Assembly: GCA_012032065.1 (NCBI GenBank)
Contig: JAAURV010000017.1
Location: 1 to 20,752 of the forward strand
Source: Hyphomicrobiales bacterium
GTDB lineage: Bacteria; Pseudomonadota; Alphaproteobacteria; Rhizobiales; Aestuariivirgaceae
DNA length: 20,752 nucleotides
Direction: 5' to 3'
The notes beneath the pieces are model-generated. The model searched no databases and was not told the DNA's origin. It was given only the letters and a program-made list of their open reading frames with translations. A program made the translations under genes and the position numbers. Shown here piece by piece: positions 17,573-20,752 of the stretch; positions within the stretch are counted from its first letter, which is position 1, and each line of letters starts with the position of its first letter.

Positions 17573-17575
17573 CTG

Positions 17576-18022
17576 TCACGGCTCCCGCGGCAGCAGCTCG
17601 CGCTCCAGTGCGGCGAGGCCTTTCATCAGTCCTTTGCGCTCGGCCGCGGACAGTTTCGAGAGTAATTCCTTTTCGAAACTCAGCACCAGCGGCAGCAGTT
17701 CGCCGAAAAGCCTGCGGCCCTTCGCCGTAAGCCGCAGGACAAGAGCGCGCCTGTCGCCCCTGTCTTCCACTCTTTCGATCAGCCTGCGCCCCTCCAGCGC
17801 CGCCACCGCGCGGCTGACGGTCGATTTATGACTGAAGGTGATGGCGGCGATGCCTTGGGCGGTCAGTTCGCCGCGCGACGCCAGATTTGCGAGAATGCGC
17901 CACTGCGGAATGTCCAGATCGAAATGGGCGCTGTAGATGGCCGAAAGGCGGTGCGAGCTCTCCTGCGCGAGAATATTCAACCGGTAAGGGAGGAAATCTT
18001 CCAGTTTGAACGCCTTGGCCAT
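17576..18022 (-). CDS. MarR-family transcriptional regulator, probable regulator of hmgA-fahA
   Basis: A 148-residue winged-helix protein of the MarR family. The order is typical: an N-terminal helix (about 8-30, LPYRLNILAQESSHRLS), the DNA-binding helices (about 50-75, LTAQGIAAITFSHKSTVSRA), the wing with the family motif DRGDRRALVLRLTAKGRRL (about 87-105), and a C-terminal dimerisation helix. Most MarR proteins are repressors released by an aromatic or phenolic ligand. Being divergent from hmgA across a 58-bp region with repeated GTTGC/GCAAC half-sites, it most likely controls the homogentisate genes, with homogentisate or a related acid as possible ligand. That function is inferred. The ATG at 18022 has no clear Shine-Dalgarno sequence. 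Confidence 0.88.
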   Translation of the reverse strand: MAKAFKLEDFLPYRLNILAQESSHRLSAIYSAHFDLDIPQWRILANLASRGELTAQGIAAITFSHKSTVSRAVAALEGRRLIERVEDRGDRRALVLRLTAKGRRLFGELLPLVLSFEKELLSKLSAAERKGLMKGLAALERELLPREP

Positions 18023-18031
18023 GATTGCATC

Positions 18032-18063
18032 TTGACAAAACCGGTTGCAAGCGCAACTATCTT
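18032..18063 (+). promoter_or_regulatory. candidate hmgA promoter
   Basis: A perfect TTGACA at 18032-18037 stands in the MarR-hmgA divergent region. The -10 element is ambiguous: AACTAT at 18055-18060 has a 17-bp spacer but matches only three bases, while TATCTT at 18058-18063 matches four with a 20-bp spacer. The palindrome at 18044-18057 lies between the boxes, where bound repressor would block polymerase. Confidence 0.45.
18044..18057. promoter_or_regulatory. palindrome, probable MarR operator
   Basis: GTTGC and GCAAC form perfect 5-bp arms around AAGC. A third copy of the half-site, GCAAC, lies at 18074-18078, exactly 21 bp (two helical turns) after the second. A TTGCA at 18025-18029 is 20 bp before the TTGCA at 18045-18049. 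Regular spacing over a divergent promoter is what a dimeric repressor would need. Confidence 0.45.
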
Positions 18064-18080
18064 TTGTTCATCTGCAACCA

Positions 18081-19429
18081 ATGGTGCCGGCATGGAACGT
18101 GCAGCAAAAGTCCGCCGCGCCGCGAAGCGCCATCGTGCCGGGCTACATGCCGGGCTTCGGAAACGACTTCGAGACGGAGGCGCTGCCGGGCGTGCTTCCT
18201 CACGGCCAGAACTCGCCGCAGCGGGCGGCTTATGGTCTTTATGCCGAGCAGCTTTCGGGTTCGCCTTTCACCGCGCCGCGCGGCACCAATGAGCGCTCAT
18301 GGCTCTATAGAATGCGGCCGTCCGTACGCCACACGTCGCGTTTCACGAAAACCGATCATCCCTTCTGGAAAACCGCTCCCTGCACGGACCGGACGGACAT
18401 GCCGATTGGCCCGCTGCGCTGGTCGCCGCCCGGGGAACCGGAGGGAGAGCTGAACTTCATATCCGGCATCCGCACCATGACCACGGCGGGAGACGTGTTC
18501 ACGCAAGCCGGCATGTCGGCGTCGGTTTACTTCGTCAACACATCCATGGTGGACGATTACTTCTACAATGCCGACGGCGAATTGCTTGTGGCGCCGCAAG
18601 CAGGCCACCTCCGCTTTTTCACCGAACTCGGCAAGATCGATGTGCGGGCCGGCGACATTTGCGTCATCCCGCGTGGAATGAAGTTCAAGGTGGAGCTTCT
18701 GGAAGGGCCCGCGCGTGGCTACATGTGCGAGAACTATGGCGCCAAGTTCACCTTGCCGGATCGCGGCCGATCGGAGCCAACTGCCTTGCCAATCCGCGCG
18801 ATTTCAAGACTCCCGTCGCCGCCTACGAAGACAAGGAGACGCCTTGCCGGATGACCGTGAAGTGGTGCGGCAATTTCTACGAATGCGAGATCGGCCATTC
18901 GCCGCTCGATGTGATCGGCTGGCACGGCAACTACGCGCCATACAAATACGATCTCCGCACTTTCTCGCCGGTCGGCGCCCTTCTCTTCGATCATCCCGAT
19001 CCGTCGATCTTCACGGTCATGACTGCGCCATCGGGCGAGGATGGCACCGCCAACGTGGATTTCGTGATCTTCCCGGAGCGCTGGCTGGTGGCGGAGCATT
19101 CGTTCCGTCCGCCCTGGTATCACATGAACATCATGAGCGAGTTCATGGGCCTCATCTATGGCCGCTACGACGCCAAACCCGATGGCTTCGTTCCCGGCGG
19201 CATGAGCCTTCACAATTGCATGCTGCCCCATGGCCCTGATCTCAGCGCATATCAAAAGGCGGCGACGGAGGAATTGAAGCCCCGGCGATTGACCGACACC
19301 CTGGCCTTCATGTTCGAAACCCGCTTTCCGCAGCAACTCACGTCCTACGCGGCCTCGCTCGCCACGCTCCAGCCGGATTACGGCAAATGCTGGGATGGAC
19401 TTGACCGCAAGTTCAACGGAAAACCATGA
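18081..19429 (+). CDS. hmgA: homogentisate 1,2-dioxygenase (one frame break)
   Basis: A non-haem iron dioxygenase that opens the ring of homogentisate to maleylacetoacetate. The N-terminal GYMPGFGNDFETEALPG, the middle cupin region FNTSM-like VNTSMVDDYFYN, and the C-terminal WYHMNIMSEFMGLIYG and PHGPD motifs identify it. Iron ligands by analogy with the human enzyme are His348, Glu354 and His384 in the corrected numbering, and their spacing of 6 and 30 residues agrees. One C is missing from the CC at 18767-18768; restoring it gives TLPDRGPIGANCLANPRDF and 449 residues. The ATG at 18081 has no Shine-Dalgarno sequence and lies close to the predicted promoter, so a very short leader is likely. 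A TTG at 18045 inside the operator is unlikely as start. The TGA overlaps the fahA ATG. Confidence 0.92.
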
Positions 19430-20435
19430 AGCTCGCGAGTTTGAAGTTTGGCCGCGATGGCAAGCTTGCTGTCGTCTCGAAGGATCTGACCCAGGCCGTG
19501 TCCGCGCATGATGTCGCGCCCACGCTTCAAGCCGCGCTCGACAATTGGGATGTCTCCGCTCCGCGCTTGCGCGAAATGGCTGAGCAACTCGAGAGGGGGA
19601 ACGATTCCCCTGCTTCCGTTTCAGGGAGCACGAAGCGGCATCGCCATTGCCGCGCGCCTATCAGTGGGCCGATGGTTCGGCCTACGTGAACCACGTCGCG
19701 TTGGTGCGGAAGGCCCGCGGCGCGGAGATGCCCGCGAGCTTCTGGACCGATCCGTTGATGTATCAAGGCGGCTCGGATTCGTTTCTTGCGCCGCGCGATC
19801 CAATTTTGATGGCGGACGAAGCTTGCGGCATCGACATGGAAGCGGAGGTCGCGGTTGTTACGGGCGATGTGCCGATGGGGGCATCGCCCGTGGAGGCCGC
19901 GAAGTTTGTCCGCCTGATCATGCTGGTGAACGATGTCAGCTTGCGCAATTTGATGCCGGCGGAACTCGCCAAGGGTTTTGGTTTCTTTCACGCAAAGCCC
20001 TCGTCGGCTTTCTCTCCGGTTGCGGCCACTCCCGATGAACTGGGCGATGCGTGGGATGGCGGCCGGGTGCATCTGCCCTTGCTGGTGGAACTGAACGGCA
20101 GGCCATTCGGCAAAGCCAACGCCGGTGTGGACATGACATTCGATTTTCCCGCGCTCATTGCTCATGCCGCCAAAACCCGGCCGCTCGGCGCTGGAACCAT
20201 TATCGGCTCGGGCACCGTCTCGAACAAGGATGGAGATGGCGGTCCGGGCAAGCCTGCCGGCGAAGGCGGGGTTGGCTATTCCTGCATCGCCGAACTCCGC
20301 GTGATCGAGACCATCGAACATGGCGCGCCGCAAACGCCGTTCCTGCGCTTTGGCGATACCTTACGCATCGAAATGAAGGACAAATCGGGCCGCTCCGTGT
20401 TCGGCGCCATCGAACAGGAAGTGAAGCAAAGCTAG
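19426..20435 (+). CDS. fahA: fumarylacetoacetate hydrolase family protein, probable fumarylacetoacetase (one frame break)
   Basis: It would hydrolyse fumarylacetoacetate to fumarate and acetoacetate, the final step of tyrosine catabolism. The N-terminal part starts MKLASLKFGRDGKLAVVSKD. The catalytic domain has PRAYQWADGSAYVNH, the metal-binding acidic cluster CGIDMEAEVAVVTGDVP, VNDVSLRNL, and GTIIGSGTVSNKDGD. The frame breaks in the G5 run at 19595-19599, where a sixth G restores LERGERFPCFRFREHEAASPLP split across the join. The corrected length is 336 residues, the shorter bacterial form rather than the roughly 420-residue animal type. The ATG overlaps the hmgA stop as ATGA. No maleylacetoacetate isomerase gene follows. 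Other members of the family hydrolyse related acylpyruvates, but the hmgA coupling makes this assignment likely. Confidence 0.9.
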
Positions 20436-20752
20436 AAATCGCAGTTTCCGCGGGCGGCGTTTCGTCCCCGCCGCGAGCCACGATCTGGGATCAGGCGCGG
20501 TTCATCGCGCAGGATCAGACTCTCCGGAACTTCGTGCCGAACGAATCGCGCGGCGGACTGCCGTCACGGCAAGGCCGGAGGCGTTCATGTACGCAACCTA
20601 CCGTCCTTCGCCGCCAAGCAGTCGATGGCCGGCCCGTCCGATCCCCTTCCCCCGGGCTACCGCCTGCCGGATACTTGGCCCAACGGTGGCGGAGCATGAT
20701 GGCGGCGTCTCATTAAATAACCCGCGGGGGCCTTAAAGACTGTGGATATGGC
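20436..20752. other. 317-bp region downstream of fahA without a convincing gene
   Basis: Short reading frames exist but none is supported. Plus 20587-20736 could encode 49 residues rich in Pro and Arg and has no ribosome-binding site. On the minus strand a frame without a start codon reads RFVRHEVPESLILRDEPRLI and runs to a TAG at 20432 that shares the CTAG of the fahA stop. From about 20710 the sequence becomes A+T richer (two TTAA and one TGTGGATAT at 20741-20749), which may be the promoter region of a gene beyond the window. No tRNA or repeat element is evident. Confidence 0.4.
20449..20475 (+). terminator. GC-rich hairpin after fahA, possible terminator
   Basis: The left arm at 20449-20457 and the right arm at 20468-20475 pair over 8 bp with one bulged G and a 10-base loop, 14 bp after the fahA stop. 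Position and stability suit the end of hmgA-fahA transcription, but no T run follows. It is therefore either a Rho-assisted end, an mRNA-stabilising stem, or part of another element. Confidence 0.35.

Noticed and set aside
20741..20749. TGTGGATAT, which matches a DnaA box at eight of nine positions, as a sign of an origin
   Set aside because: A single imperfect site with no cluster, no dnaA, dnaN or parAB, and at the window edge.
1..20752. tRNA or rRNA genes, insertion sequences, attachment sites, CRISPR arrays, phage or defence genes
   Set aside because: Read for them on both strands and found no transposase, integrase, regular direct repeats or cloverleaf-like segment. Nearly all the sequence is accounted for by metabolic genes.

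Overview
The window is a GC-rich, densely packed stretch of bacterial chromosome devoted almost entirely to amino-acid catabolism. Proteins are of proteobacterial type. The BkdA1/BkdA2/BkdB layout, the Lrp-type regulator divergent from the bkd genes, and a MarR gene divergent from hmgA followed by a short (about 336 aa) fumarylacetoacetase fit an alphaproteobacterium best. That placement is an inference from gene content and base composition, not from a marker gene.

Layout from left to right: (1) the 3' part of gnd (6-phosphogluconate dehydrogenase), plus strand, cut by the window edge. (2) A minus-strand valine operon (4541 to 702): isobutyryl-CoA-dehydrogenase-like ACAD, 3-hydroxyisobutyryl-CoA hydrolase, 3-hydroxyisobutyrate dehydrogenase (mmsB) and enoyl-CoA hydratase, joined by three ATGA stop/start overlaps. 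(3) A plus-strand acetyl-CoA acetyltransferase divergent from it (4636-5810). (4) A very long minus-strand run (16975 to 5807): hpd, bkdA1, bkdA2, bkdB, then liuA (ivd), liuB, liuC, liuD, liuE. (5) A plus-strand Lrp/AsnC regulator (17108-17572) divergent from hpd, in the position of BkdR. (6) A minus-strand MarR regulator divergent from a plus-strand hmgA-fahA pair (18081-20435). (7) A 317-bp tail with no convincing gene.

Together the genes take branched-chain 2-oxo acids through the branched-chain dehydrogenase (E1 and E2 here, E3 not in the window), leucine on to HMG-CoA cleavage to acetoacetate plus acetyl-CoA, and valine on to methylmalonate semialdehyde. They also take tyrosine through 4-hydroxyphenylpyruvate and homogentisate to fumarate plus acetoacetate. 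The thiolase fits at the common acetoacetyl-CoA exit. Not seen here: lpdV (E3), mmsA, maiA, a CoA-transferase for acetoacetate, and a MerR-type LiuR.

Nine of the nineteen genes carry one to three single-base reading-frame breaks (14 in all), mostly in short homopolymers. In every case the protein resumes in another frame with its family motifs intact. This looks more like uncorrected sequencing or assembly error than gene decay, so those genes are annotated over their full span as CDS with the break positions given. I found no tRNA, rRNA, mobile element, CRISPR array or clearly new system. The most unusual feature is the placing of hpd at the head of the bkd-liu operon, under a BkdR-like regulator.
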